Assembly: GCA_017540265.1 (NCBI GenBank)
Contig: JAFYBJ010000058.1
Location: 1 to 39,373, forward strand
Reading direction: 5' to 3'
Length of the DNA stretch: 39,373 nucleotides
Source: Lachnospiraceae bacterium
GTDB taxonomy: Bacteria; Bacillota; Clostridia; Lachnospirales; Lachnospiraceae
The notes below the pieces were generated by a model. That model was not told the DNA's origin and did no database searches. It saw only the letters and a list, made by a program, of their open reading frames with translations. This document shows, piece by piece, positions 1-7,891 of this stretch; within the stretch, counting starts at the first letter, position 1, and every line of letters starts with the position of its first letter. A program made the translations under genes and the position numbers.

Positions 1-633
1 ACCATAGTACTGTATTACGGTGACAGATGGGATGGCCCCAAGTCTATAGGGGATATGCTCGATGCTGACACCGACCTTAAAAGCTCAGGATATTTGCAGA
101 ATTACAGGATAAACCTGATCGAAGTAAACAACATGAGTGATGAGGAACTGGACAGGTTTAAGACAGATGTAAAGCAGGTCTTTAAATTCATAAGGAATCG
201 TAAAGATAAAGAGAAGATGTCAGGGATCATAGAGAAGGATCCGTATTACAGCAATGTAGAAAAGACCGCACATGACATGATGGCAGTCTATGGCGGCTTG
301 CGGGGATATAAGATAAATGAGGCGGATTACAGATCAGAAGGAGGAGGTATCAATATGTGCAAGGCATGGGATGACTGGAGAGAAGATGGAAGAAATGAGG
401 GCAGAAAAGAAGGCAGAGAAGCTGAACGTATAAATACCGAGCGCGAGCGCCGCAGGGCGGAAAAGGCGGAGGCAGAAACACAAAAAGCGGAAGAAAAAGT
501 AAAAAAGGCGGAAGCGGAGACTCAAAAAGCGGAGGAAAAGGTAAAAAAGGCGGAGGCGGAAACTCAAAAGGCGGAGGCTGAAATAAAAAGACTGAGGGAG
601 AGAGTCGCGCAGCTGGAGGCGGCAGGGATGTGA
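1..633 (+). CDS. Rpn / PD-(D/E)XK transposase-like protein, C-terminal part
   Basis: The reading frame is open from base 1, so the gene is cut at its 5' end; 210 residues and the stop are visible. The first residues (VLYYGDRWDGPKSIGDML, then an INLIEV segment) resemble the C-terminal half of the Rpn family (recombination-promoting nuclease/putative transposase), which is abundant in Lachnospiraceae. The nuclease core should lie upstream of the window and cannot be checked. The C-terminus, from about base 400, is a highly charged Arg/Glu/Lys/Ala segment with three near-identical 14-residue units, predicted to be a long coiled coil ending in a leucine-containing helix (AEIKRLRERVAQLEAAGM). Family members usually end in a shorter charged EG-R-EG-R tail, so the repeat looks like a local expansion. 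DNA-cleaving or recombination-promoting function is inferred from the family only. Confidence 0.7.
   Translation, partial: TIVLYYGDRWDGPKSIGDMLDADTDLKSSGYLQNYRINLIEVNNMSDEELDRFKTDVKQVFKFIRNRKDKEKMSGIIEKDPYYSNVEKTAHDMMAVYGGLRGYKINEADYRSEGGGINMCKAWDDWREDGRNEGRKEGREAERINTERERRRAEKAEAETQKAEEKVKKAEAETQKAEEKVKKAEAETQKAEAEIKRLRERVAQLEAAGM
463..588 (+). repeat. 42-bp in-frame tandem repeat, three copies
   Basis: Three consecutive 42-bp units start at 463, 505 and 547. Each encodes 14 residues close to KAEAETQKAEEKVK; the third ends in AEAEIK. Differences between units are mostly synonymous (gaa/gag, aaa/aag, aca/act), which suggests duplication followed by drift under protein-level selection. Fourteen residues is two heptads, so a change in copy number would keep the coiled-coil register. 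Confidence 0.9.
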
Positions 634-735
634 TCATGAATATTTACATGATATAAATCGGAAGCAAAGGAATAGAGCGGCTGCTGGAAAAGCATGCTCA
701 CATTCAATGAGATAAAACGGGGTTATTGAATTAAA

Positions 736-1320
736 ATGAAAATCAGGCAAATAAAGATCAATACAGAAAGTGAATACAGGAAATTTCTGGGAAAACTAAA
801 AAGATACAGGGGGCTTCTGTACAGAAATACCCGGTTTGAGATCAGCTCTGCCCTGCATAATGAAAGAATAAGGGATATGGAAACCGCTCTTAACATTAAA
901 AACCGCAGGCAGCGTATCGAATATCTCTATGACCGTGCCTGTGATATCGTGGATGAATATAACAATAAGAACGGTATAATCTGTCATTACAGTGCCGAAG
1001 GTATATGCGAGGATCCGAAGCATCAAAAAAATAAGAACGGATGCTGTTTTATATGTTATCTCCAAAGTTCCGAAGGCTGTCCAACAAAAAATCTGTCATG
1101 CAAATTGTTCTATTGTGATCATATGTGCAGCAAATATGTGCCTATAACGATGGATGATATAGACCTGCTTAAATTGTTCACATGGAGCCAGAGAGAAATA
1201 ATAAAGAGCAATGAATTTCTGGACAGAAAAACATATATTGATATCCTGTGGGTTGGAAGCTATATGCTCTTCTGTCTTTATTCGATCAGAAAGCTTTTCC
1301 GGATGAGAAAATATATATGA
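736..1320 (+). CDS. Cysteine-rich protein of unknown function
   Basis: This is a 194-residue protein that I do not recognise. The N-terminal 75 residues are basic and helical. The centre (about residues 83-134) carries ten cysteines, including CC-x2-C, GCP, SCKLFYC and DHMC spacings, plus histidines. This suggests a metal site (zinc or iron-sulfur). The C-terminus has a hydrophobic stretch (ILWVGSYMLFCLYSI) before a basic end, possibly a single membrane segment. The start codon lacks a strong ribosome binding site; a GGGG lies 13 bases upstream. It follows the Rpn-like gene by 102 bases and converges on trmL. Its function is unknown. The cysteine spacing makes a chance ORF unlikely. Confidence 0.6.
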   Translation: MKIRQIKINTESEYRKFLGKLKRYRGLLYRNTRFEISSALHNERIRDMETALNIKNRRQRIEYLYDRACDIVDEYNNKNGIICHYSAEGICEDPKHQKNKNGCCFICYLQSSEGCPTKNLSCKLFYCDHMCSKYVPITMDDIDLLKLFTWSQREIIKSNEFLDRKTYIDILWVGSYMLFCLYSIRKLFRMRKYI

Positions 1321-1386
1321 TGCCGGGGACCGGTCCCGAAATTATTTTGTTAATGATCCCGGGGCACCGCCGGAACGGGACATTTC

Positions 1387-1935
1387 TTATGAAAGTGTGC
1401 CATCGTAGGATTCAAGATAGTCCTCTCCCTTTTGAACTTCAGTAAAAGAAAGATCAGGGTAGCCAAGCTGCCTTAGTACTTCATAAATGACTATTGCAGC
1501 GGCATTAGAAAGATTAAGGCTTCTGCATTCCGCCTTCATGGGGAGCCTGAAGCACCTGTCCAGGTTTTCTTTTAATAAATCGGCGGGGATGCCTGTGCTT
1601 TCCTTACCGAAGATAAGGAAGATGTCTTTATCCGATGGAAGTGCGGCAAAATCAATGTCTGATGGCGGCTTTTTCCCGTAGCGTGTCATAAAGAAGTATT
1701 CACCCGGATTTTTTCCTCTAAAATCCTCATAGTCTTCATAAAGAGTATAATCCGCCCAGGTGATATGGTTTGTGGTAGCTCTTTTAAATTTCGGATCTTC
1801 TATGTTAAACCCCAGGGGCTTTATAAGGTGCAGCTTAAAACCTGCGGCAACGCAGGTGCGCATTATATTCCCTGTATTCTGCGGGATCTCCGGCTCGTAA
1901 AGGACTACGTTCAGTTTTCTTATGTTATTATCCAT
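1387..1935 (-). CDS. trmL: tRNA (cytidine/uridine-2'-O-)-methyltransferase TrmL
   Basis: TrmL is a SPOUT-class enzyme that uses S-adenosylmethionine to 2'-O-methylate the wobble nucleotide (position 34) of certain tRNA(Leu) isoacceptors. The 182-residue length is close to the usual ~155-180 for the family. Visible motifs in order are NVVLYEPEIPQNTGNIMRTC (residues 9-28), LGF in the middle of the first third, IFGKESTGIP (catalytic/SAM loop), and the C-terminal knot segment RSLNLSNAAAIVIYEVLRQ with the conserved SLN-L-A pattern. The start at 1935 has an AGAAGG-like ribosome binding site just upstream on the - strand. It is transcribed away from the clostripain gene and towards the cysteine-rich gene. 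No oddities were seen. Confidence 0.93.
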   Translation of the reverse strand: MDNNIRKLNVVLYEPEIPQNTGNIMRTCVAAGFKLHLIKPLGFNIEDPKFKRATTNHITWADYTLYEDYEDFRGKNPGEYFFMTRYGKKPPSDIDFAALPSDKDIFLIFGKESTGIPADLLKENLDRCFRLPMKAECRSLNLSNAAAIVIYEVLRQLGYPDLSFTEVQKGEDYLESYDGTLS

Positions 1936-1994
1936 GTGTGAAATTGTACCTTCTTTTACAGCTTATGCGCAAGTGCCTTACATATGTGTTTTTG

Positions 1995-2023
1995 TTGCAG
2001 AATGTATTCTTTTATGAAATAAT
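1995..2023 (+). promoter_or_regulatory. Possible promoter for the clostripain-like gene
   Basis: TTGCAG (1995-2000) and AATAAT (2018-2023) are 17 bases apart, about 40 bases upstream of the start codon at 2063. Both boxes are imperfect matches to the sigma-A consensus. The call rests on position and spacing only. Confidence 0.35.
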
Positions 2024-2062
2024 GCAGATATCTGTGCATTTGATCAAAAGGGGAGGTTTGCG

Positions 2063-4003
2063 ATGAAAAATCTTATACGGATACTGTCGGTATTTGCATT
2101 GAGTTTTGCTCTTTCATTTGCTTTCGGAGGGGGAGATGTTCTTGCTGCAGGTGAATCGGTATCCTTTAATGTAACAGGTGTGATCAAAGGAGACGTTCCC
2201 AGATCTGCTTCCGAAAAGACCACCGTTCTTGTATATATGATCGGATCAAATCTGGAATCAAAGAACGGTCTCGGTACAGCAGATATCATTGAGATGATAA
2301 ATGCGGGCACGGGAAATAATGTGGATGTGGTGCTGCAGACCGGAGGAACCACAAAATGGAATAATGATGTTTATACGCCGGGACAGGTGCAGAGAAGCTC
2401 CATTACGGCTTCCGGCCAGATAAGGATCGAGAAGGATCTTGGAAAGATATGCATGGCCGATCCTGCGGCATTAACTGATTTCATCAAATGGGGAGCCGCA
2501 AATCACAAGGCAGACAGGTATATACTGGTGCTCTGGGATCACGGCGGCGGTATACCGGTGGGTTTCGGTGTTGATGAACTTTACCCGAATGAAAGACTTA
2601 CAGACTATGAGATAAGGACAGCTTTAAAAAATGCCGGCGTTCATTTTGAAACCATAATGTTTGATGCCTGCCTTTGCTGCACGTTAGAGATGGCTATTGC
2701 TGTCCGTGACTGTACAGATTACATGCTCTGCGCAGAGACAACTGTAAGCGGAACCGGTATGTATTATACCGGCTGGCTGTCGACCATAGAAAAGAATCAG
2801 GGCGTAACCGCGGATACTTATTGTGTGCAGGCTCTGCAGGATTACAGGGAAGCGATACATAAAAAGAATTATACCGGTTCGCTTTCTGTCCTTAAGACAC
2901 AGTTCATTACCGATGTGTATTCATCGTATAAGCAGTATTTGATCGAACTTGCAGCTAATTATGATTATTCTGCTTATTACAAGGCAAGAAACCTCTGCCC
3001 GAAATATAACGGAACCGATTCCGTGGATATAAAGCAGCTTGCGAGGAATCTTCCGAATAAAAAGTCCATAGCGCTTGAAAATGCCATTACAAATGTTACC
3101 GTGCATACATGGAGTGATGGTGACAGCCTGGGACTTACCGCATATTCACCGTTTGCGTATCCCCAGTATTATTCACAGGGCAGGCTTTCTTTCACGGGAC
3201 TTGGGTATGGTGAAGATATATTGAAATTCTATGACCGCTTTGTCAGCGACGAATTAAGGGCGATTGGCGGAGATGCCCTTAATTATGCGGGAAGCTGGTA
3301 TGTACAGTCTTCTGCATCAGGCACCCAGAATAGTTCTGCACAGAGTACAGGCAATACAAATGCGGAAGATAAGCTTACTGCCTATGATGCAGGCGATCAT
3401 GGTGAGATAAAACTTACGGATAAACAGCTTTCTTATGCGATGACGAATGAAATAGAACAGCAGCTTTTCATTTTTTCAAAGGATGGAAAGTCATTATATT
3501 CTTTCGGAAGCATGAAGGGTGTTACGCCTGTTTCCGATAAGGGGATCATCAGGGTTTCAAGACCTTCGGTCTGGGTACATTTAAATGGATTGCCTGCATG
3601 TTTTAAGTGCACGTCTTATAAGAACAGGCAGAACTCATATGAGATGGAAGGGTATGTATATGCATACGTAAACGGAAATGCTGCCGTCATAGATCTTAAA
3701 TTTACGCCGGCTTCGATCTATCCTTCGATCAGTGGATATACTCTCTATGATGTCAAGAAGGATAAGACCACCGGAAGCCGCAAGAATCTGCTTACTACCG
3801 ATATACTTCAGGCGGCGTGGCCGGTGATGGATTCGAATGGAAATATGAGTTTAGTATCTGCGGGAGATCTGTGCTTTGCATCGGCAAACATAATTGCGCT
3901 TGAGTCATATACGGCAACGGATAAGGCTGTTGTGGTATATAATATCGAAAAGTCTTCTGCTAAAACGATAAGCTCGGATCCTTTGGATCCTGATTCGTTT
4001 TGA
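2063..4003 (+). CDS. Secreted clostripain-like cysteine protease (peptidase family C11)
   Basis: A 646-residue protein starts with a typical signal peptide: MKNLIRIL, a hydrophobic core, then a cleavage region near VLAAG at residues 26-29. The C11 catalytic domain spans about residues 50-390. The catalytic histidine is H160 in LWDHGGG and the nucleophile is C203 in FDACLCC, the classical His-Gly and Asp-Ala-Cys pair of this caspase-like fold. C11 proteases cleave after basic residues, often after self-activation. A Ser/Thr/Asn-rich linker (about residues 412-435) leads to a ~200-residue C-terminal domain, which I do not recognise and which may bind substrate or the cell surface. No LPXTG or SLH motif is visible, so it is probably released or loosely attached. 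The ribosome binding site GGGAGG (2051-2056) fits the start at 2063. It looks monocistronic. Confidence 0.9.
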   Translation: MKNLIRILSVFALSFALSFAFGGGDVLAAGESVSFNVTGVIKGDVPRSASEKTTVLVYMIGSNLESKNGLGTADIIEMINAGTGNNVDVVLQTGGTTKWNNDVYTPGQVQRSSITASGQIRIEKDLGKICMADPAALTDFIKWGAANHKADRYILVLWDHGGGIPVGFGVDELYPNERLTDYEIRTALKNAGVHFETIMFDACLCCTLEMAIAVRDCTDYMLCAETTVSGTGMYYTGWLSTIEKNQGVTADTYCVQALQDYREAIHKKNYTGSLSVLKTQFITDVYSSYKQYLIELAANYDYSAYYKARNLCPKYNGTDSVDIKQLARNLPNKKSIALENAITNVTVHTWSDGDSLGLTAYSPFAYPQYYSQGRLSFTGLGYGEDILKFYDRFVSDELRAIGGDALNYAGSWYVQSSASGTQNSSAQSTGNTNAEDKLTAYDAGDHGEIKLTDKQLSYAMTNEIEQQLFIFSKDGKSLYSFGSMKGVTPVSDKGIIRVSRPSVWVHLNGLPACFKCTSYKNRQNSYEMEGYVYAYVNGNAAVIDLKFTPASIYPSISGYTLYDVKKDKTTGSRKNLLTTDILQAAWPVMDSNGNMSLVSAGDLCFASANIIALESYTATDKAVVVYNIEKSSAKTISSDPLDPDSF

Positions 4004-4023
4004 TAAAACGGATACTTATACTT

Positions 4024-4053
4024 TTGACACAGACAGAGTATTTGTGCTATGAT
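4024..4053 (+). promoter_or_regulatory. Promoter of the T-box-aspS-gatCAB operon
   Basis: A perfect TTGACA (4024-4029) and TATGAT (4048-4053) are separated by 18 bases. This places transcription start near 4060, at the 5' edge of the T-box leader. Confidence 0.8.
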
Positions 4054-4059
4054 TGCGCA

Positions 4060-4331
4060 TATATTTAATGCTATGAAGGAGACTCCTGCAGGGGAGGGTG
4101 ACAGAGAGAAGGCGTCATGGGCTGAAAGCGCCTTTCACTATTAAGCTGTAAGGGGAACACTCCGGAGCAGATGCTTCGAGGAGGCTTCAGGGTTCTCATT
4201 AGGGGCATACGTAGGCTGCACGAAACGCAGTTAAATGAGAGAAGGTGCATGTCACCTTAACGCGGGTGGTACCGCGGATGAATGTTTATCCGTCCCGTGA
4301 TACATGTTTTCATGTGTCACGGGATTTTTTT
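4060..4331 (+). promoter_or_regulatory. T-box riboswitch controlling aspS-gatCAB
   Basis: The leader contains the invariant T-box core AACGCGGGTGGTACCGCGG at 4259-4277. The antiterminator folds as CGCGGG (4261-4266) with CCCGTG (4294-4299), a seven-base bulge TGGTACC (4267-4273), and GCGG (4274-4277) with CCGT (4290-4293). The terminator uses 4294-4306 with 4311-4323, so the two structures are mutually exclusive. Upstream are a Stem I-like distal element (AAGGCG...CGCCTT around GGCTGAAAG, 4109-4134), a hairpin closed by TCTCATT (4194-4200) and AATGAGA (4234-4240), and AAGGTG/CACCTT at 4242-4258. The likely specifier lies in GGAACACTCC: GAAC at 4155-4158 just before CTCC, which pairs with GGAG at 4078-4081. 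No clear GAC or GAT Asp codon occupies that place. I could not fold Stem I completely. This element fills the 4004-4358 gene gap. Confidence 0.92.
4294..4331 (+). terminator. T-box regulated intrinsic terminator
   Basis: A 13-bp stem (4294-4306 with 4311-4323, one T-G wobble) closes a TTTT loop and is followed by ATTTTTTT. Its 5' arm shares CCCGTG with the antiterminator, as required for tRNA-dependent switching. Confidence 0.92.
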
Positions 4332-4358
4332 GACACTACAGTTTTTTTGGAGGTTCAT

Positions 4359-6104
4359 ATGAGCGACATTTACAGAACAGTCACATTAAACGAGATTCGC
4401 GAGGATAAGATCGGAGAGACCGTGAAGGTTGCGGGATGGGTCGAGAATATCCGCGATCACGGAGGCGTTTCATTCATCGATCTGAGAGACAGGTACGGAG
4501 TGATACAGGTGGTCATGAGGGATACATCCCTTCTTGAGGGGATAGTAAGGGAGGATTGTGTTTCCATAGAGGGCCCGGTACAGGAACGCTCCGAAGATAC
4601 CTATAATCCAAAGATCGAGTCCGGAACCGTTGAGGTTGAGGCTAAGAGCATAACGGTCCTTGGAAAAGTTTACAGGCAGCTTCCTTTTGAGGTGATGACC
4701 TCAAAGGAGACAAGGGAAGAAGTGAGGCTTAAATACAGATATCTTGACTTAAGGAACAGGAAAGTGATGGACAATATGATCTTCCGTTCGAAGGTCATAA
4801 GCTATTTAAGGGAAAAGATGACAGAGCTTGGCTTCCTTGAGATACAGACCCCCATACTCTGTGCATCCTCTCCGGAAGGTGCAAGGGACTATATAGTTCC
4901 TTCAAGAAAGTACAAAGGAAAGTTCTATGCTCTTCCTCAGGCGCCGCAGCAGTACAAGCAGCTGCTCATGGTATCCGGTTTTGATAAATATTTCCAGATA
5001 GCTCCCTGTTTCAGGGATGAGGATGCCAGGGCTGACAGGAGCCCCGGTGAATTCTATCAGCTGGATTTTGAGATGAGTTTCGCAACCCAAGAGGATGTCT
5101 TTAAGGTGGGCGAGGAGGTGCTTACAGCGACCTTTAACAAGTTCGCTCCCGAGGGTGCGGCGATCACCCAGGCACCTTACCCTGTAATATCCTACAAACA
5201 GGCAATGTTGGAATTCGGCACGGACAAGCCGGATCTGAGGAATCCTTTAAGGATAATAGATGTGACAGAGTTCTTCCAGAGATGCACCTTCAAGCCCTTC
5301 CACGGAAAGACGGTTCGTGCGATAAATGTTCACAGTCAGATGTCAAAGGGCTTCCATGAAAAGCTCCTTAAGTATGCACAGTCGATCGGCATGGGCGGTC
5401 TGGGATACCTTGAGGTGCAGGAGGATATGTCCTATAAGGGGCCTATCGACAAATTCATTCCGGATGATATGAAGGCTGAGATAAAGGAGCTTGCGGGACT
5501 TTCTGCGGGAGATACCATATTCTTCATAGCGGATAAGGAAAAGCAGGCAAGTCTCTTTGCGGGACAGTTAAGGAATGAGATAGGTGCAAGGCTGGATCTT
5601 TATGAGAAGAATGCTTACCGTTTCTGCTATATAAATGATTTTCCCATGTATGAATATGACGAAGAGGAAAAGAAGATAGGATTTACACACAATCCTTTCT
5701 CTATGCCCCAGGGCGGTCTTAAGGCGTTAGAGGAGAAGGATCCACTTGATATTCTGGCATATCAGTATGATATAGTCTGCAACGGCGTGGAGCTTTCCAG
5801 CGGTGCTGTAAGAAACCATGACATGAAGATCATGGTAAAGGCATTTGAGATAGCGGGCTACGGCGAGGAGACACTTAAGGCTAAGTTCGGTGCTCTCTAC
5901 AATGCATTCCAGTTCGGAGCTCCTCCTCACGCAGGAATGGCGCCCGGTGTTGACCGTATGATAATGCTCCTCAGAAATGAAGAGAATATAAGGGAAGTGA
6001 TACCTTTCCCCATGAGCGGTACGGCACAGGATCTTATGTGCGGTGCGCCCGGAGAGGTCACGGAGCAGCAGCTTCGTGAGGTGCATATCAAGGTCAGGGA
6101 TTAA
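4359..6104 (+). CDS. aspS: Aspartyl-tRNA synthetase, probably non-discriminating
   Basis: A 581-residue class II synthetase of the bacterial type (usual ~590) charges tRNA(Asp) with aspartate, and probably tRNA(Asn) as well. Order: N-terminal OB-fold anticodon domain (1-~105), class II core with motif 2 (FRDEDARADRSPGEFYQLDFE), the inserted GAD domain (about 290-410), and motif 3 (GMAPGVDRMIMLL) near the end. The OB-fold has IRDHGG with His34. In characterised bacterial AspRS, Leu here goes with tRNA(Asp)-only enzymes and His with non-discriminating ones. The start at 4359 is chosen because GGAGG lies at 4349-4353 and because an upstream in-frame ATG at 4245 would translate the T-box terminator. 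It is the first gene of an operon with gatCAB, whose product would amidate Asp-tRNA(Asn). Confidence 0.97.
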   Translation: MSDIYRTVTLNEIREDKIGETVKVAGWVENIRDHGGVSFIDLRDRYGVIQVVMRDTSLLEGIVREDCVSIEGPVQERSEDTYNPKIESGTVEVEAKSITVLGKVYRQLPFEVMTSKETREEVRLKYRYLDLRNRKVMDNMIFRSKVISYLREKMTELGFLEIQTPILCASSPEGARDYIVPSRKYKGKFYALPQAPQQYKQLLMVSGFDKYFQIAPCFRDEDARADRSPGEFYQLDFEMSFATQEDVFKVGEEVLTATFNKFAPEGAAITQAPYPVISYKQAMLEFGTDKPDLRNPLRIIDVTEFFQRCTFKPFHGKTVRAINVHSQMSKGFHEKLLKYAQSIGMGGLGYLEVQEDMSYKGPIDKFIPDDMKAEIKELAGLSAGDTIFFIADKEKQASLFAGQLRNEIGARLDLYEKNAYRFCYINDFPMYEYDEEEKKIGFTHNPFSMPQGGLKALEEKDPLDILAYQYDIVCNGVELSSGAVRNHDMKIMVKAFEIAGYGEETLKAKFGALYNAFQFGAPPHAGMAPGVDRMIMLLRNEENIREVIPFPMSGTAQDLMCGAPGEVTEQQLREVHIKVRD

Positions 6105-6123
6105 AAAGGAAGGATACGCACAA

Positions 6124-6417
6124 ATGGCAAATATAATAAGTGATGAAACTATAGAATATGTGGGGATCCTGTCAAAGCTTAAATTGAATGATGAGCAGAA
6201 GGAGCAGGCAAAGAAGGATCTGGCACAGATGCTTGATTATATAGATAAGCTGGGAGAACTGGATACGGAAGGTGTGGAGCCCATGACCCATGTACATCCG
6301 GATGTCAATGCATTCAGGGAGGATGTGGTCACAAACGGTGACGATCATGAGGCGATACTTTCAAATGCGCCGGAGGAAAGAGAGCAGGCCTTTGCGGTAC
6401 CGAGAACATTTGATTAA
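6124..6417 (+). CDS. gatC: Asp/Glu-tRNA amidotransferase subunit GatC
   Basis: This is a 97-residue small subunit of the GatCAB amidotransferase, close to the usual ~95. GatC wraps around GatA and stabilises the A-B complex. Typical features are visible: ISDETIEYVGILSKLKLNDEQ at the N-terminus, DLAQMLDYIDKLGELDTEGVEPMTHV in the middle, and FREDVV followed by LSNAPE near the C-terminus. The start at 6124 is chosen over the upstream in-frame ATG at 6043, because the latter lies inside aspS and because AAGGAAGGA precedes 6124. The gene sits 19 bases after aspS and 31 before gatA. Confidence 0.95.
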   Translation: MANIISDETIEYVGILSKLKLNDEQKEQAKKDLAQMLDYIDKLGELDTEGVEPMTHVHPDVNAFREDVVTNGDDHEAILSNAPEEREQAFAVPRTFD

Positions 6418-6448
6418 GCAGCCGGATATAATATGAGGTTAGTTTACT

Positions 6449-7891
6449 ATGGCAGATAAGATAAATGAGATGACAGCCGTATCTCTCGGTAAAGAGATAG
6501 CTGCAGGCAGGGTGAGTGTAAAAGAAGCGCTGGATTCCTGCTTTGAGATGATAGAGAAAAGGGAAGACGAAATAAATGCATATATCACACTCGATAAGGA
6601 TAATGCATATAAAAGAGCCGAGGATATACAAAAAAAGATATCTTCAGGCGAGCTTTCCTCACCCGTTGCAGGTGTGCCGGTGGCAATAAAGGATAATATG
6701 TGCACCAAAGGGCTTAAGACCACCTGTGCATCAAGGATACTCGGAAATTTTGTGCCCACCTATACTTCCACAGCAGTTGAAAATCTGGAAAAAGCAGGAG
6801 CCGTGATCTTAGGAAAGACGAACATGGATGAATTTGCCATGGGTTCCACTACGGAAACATCGGCTTTTGGTGTAACAAAGAATCCGAGAGATACATCCCG
6901 TGTTCCGGGAGGGTCATCGGGCGGTTCTGCTGCTGCAGTCGCTGCGGATGAGTGCATATTTGCGCTGGGGTCAGATACGGGAGGTTCCATCCGGCAGCCG
7001 GCAGGATACTGTGGAGTGGTTGGTATGAAGCCTACATATGGAACAGTTTCCCGTTACGGACTTATAGCTTACGGATCCTCTCTCGATCAGATAGGACCCA
7101 TTACCAAAAATGTAGAGGATACAGCTGCTGTCCTTGAAGTGATCAGTTCTTATGACAAAAAGGATTCCACTTCACTTAACAGAAAGGATACTGCCTTTAC
7201 ATCAGCCTTAAAGGAAGATGTTAAGGGATTGAAGATAGGTATACCTTCGGATTATTTCGGAGAAGGGCTTGACCCTGAAGTGGCTGCGGCTGTAAGAAAA
7301 GCGGCAGATGATCTTAAGGCGGCAGGCGCTGAGGTTTCAGAATTTGACTTAAGTCTGGTAGAGTATGCGATACCTGCCTACTATACGATAGCAGATGCCG
7401 AGGCAAGCTCGAATCTGGAGCGCTTTGACGGCATAAAATACGGATACAGGGCAGAAGAATATAAAGATCTTCACGATCTTTACAAGACCACACGTTCCGA
7501 AGGCTTCGGCGAGGAAGTAAAGCGCCGTATAATGCTCGGCTCGTTCGTGCTTTCTTCAGGATATTATGATGCTTACTATCTTAAGGCACTTAAGGTGAAG
7601 GCACTCATAAAGAAGGCGTTTGATGAAGCATTTTCAAAGTATGATCTGATACTTGGACCTGTGGCTCCCACCACAGCTCCGGAGCTTGGAAAGAGTCTTT
7701 CGGATCCGCTTAAGATGTATCTTGGTGATATCTATACGATATCCGTAAATCTGTCAGGGCTTCCCGGTATATGTCTTCCCTGCGGGAGGGACAGTAAGGG
7801 ACTTCCTATAGGTCTTCAGCTCATAGGCGATTGCTTTAAGGAGGATATCCTTATAAGGACCGCATATACATACGAAAGGATGACACGATGA
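6449..7891 (+). CDS. gatA: Asp/Glu-tRNA amidotransferase subunit GatA
   Basis: GatA is the glutaminase subunit. It hydrolyses glutamine and sends ammonia to the GatB active site for conversion of Asp-tRNA(Asn) to Asn-tRNA(Asn) or Glu-tRNA(Gln) to Gln-tRNA(Gln). At 480 residues it has the normal length of the amidase-signature family. The Ser-cisSer-Lys triad is complete: K81 in VAIKDNM, S156 in GGSSGGS, and nucleophile S180 in SDTGGSIRQPA. The spacing is the same as in the Staphylococcus aureus enzyme. The ribosome binding site is weak (GAGG, 11 bases upstream). Its stop overlaps the gatB start as ATGA, which suggests translational coupling and balanced stoichiometry. Confidence 0.97.
   Translation: MADKINEMTAVSLGKEIAAGRVSVKEALDSCFEMIEKREDEINAYITLDKDNAYKRAEDIQKKISSGELSSPVAGVPVAIKDNMCTKGLKTTCASRILGNFVPTYTSTAVENLEKAGAVILGKTNMDEFAMGSTTETSAFGVTKNPRDTSRVPGGSSGGSAAAVAADECIFALGSDTGGSIRQPAGYCGVVGMKPTYGTVSRYGLIAYGSSLDQIGPITKNVEDTAAVLEVISSYDKKDSTSLNRKDTAFTSALKEDVKGLKIGIPSDYFGEGLDPEVAAAVRKAADDLKAAGAEVSEFDLSLVEYAIPAYYTIADAEASSNLERFDGIKYGYRAEEYKDLHDLYKTTRSEGFGEEVKRRIMLGSFVLSSGYYDAYYLKALKVKALIKKAFDEAFSKYDLILGPVAPTTAPELGKSLSDPLKMYLGDIYTISVNLSGLPGICLPCGRDSKGLPIGLQLIGDCFKEDILIRTAYTYERMTR

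Noticed and set aside
334-637. Overlapping antisense ORFs rich in Leu/Phe/Pro
   Set aside because: They are the complement of the Glu/Lys/Ala repeat in the Rpn-like gene, with low-complexity composition and no start signals.
1326-1381. Palindrome GGGACCGGTCCC and a possible longer GTCCCG...CGGGAC hairpin between the cysteine-rich gene and trmL
   Set aside because: The palindrome has no loop and no clean U-tract follows in either direction. It may help termination but I cannot support the call.
3977-3990. Two GGATCC sites close together at the end of the clostripain gene
   Set aside because: A short direct repeat inside coding sequence, expected by chance.
4245-4358. N-terminal extension of aspS by 38 codons
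   Set aside because: It would translate the T-box antiterminator and terminator. ATG 4359 has GGAGG in the right place and gives the normal AspRS N-terminus.
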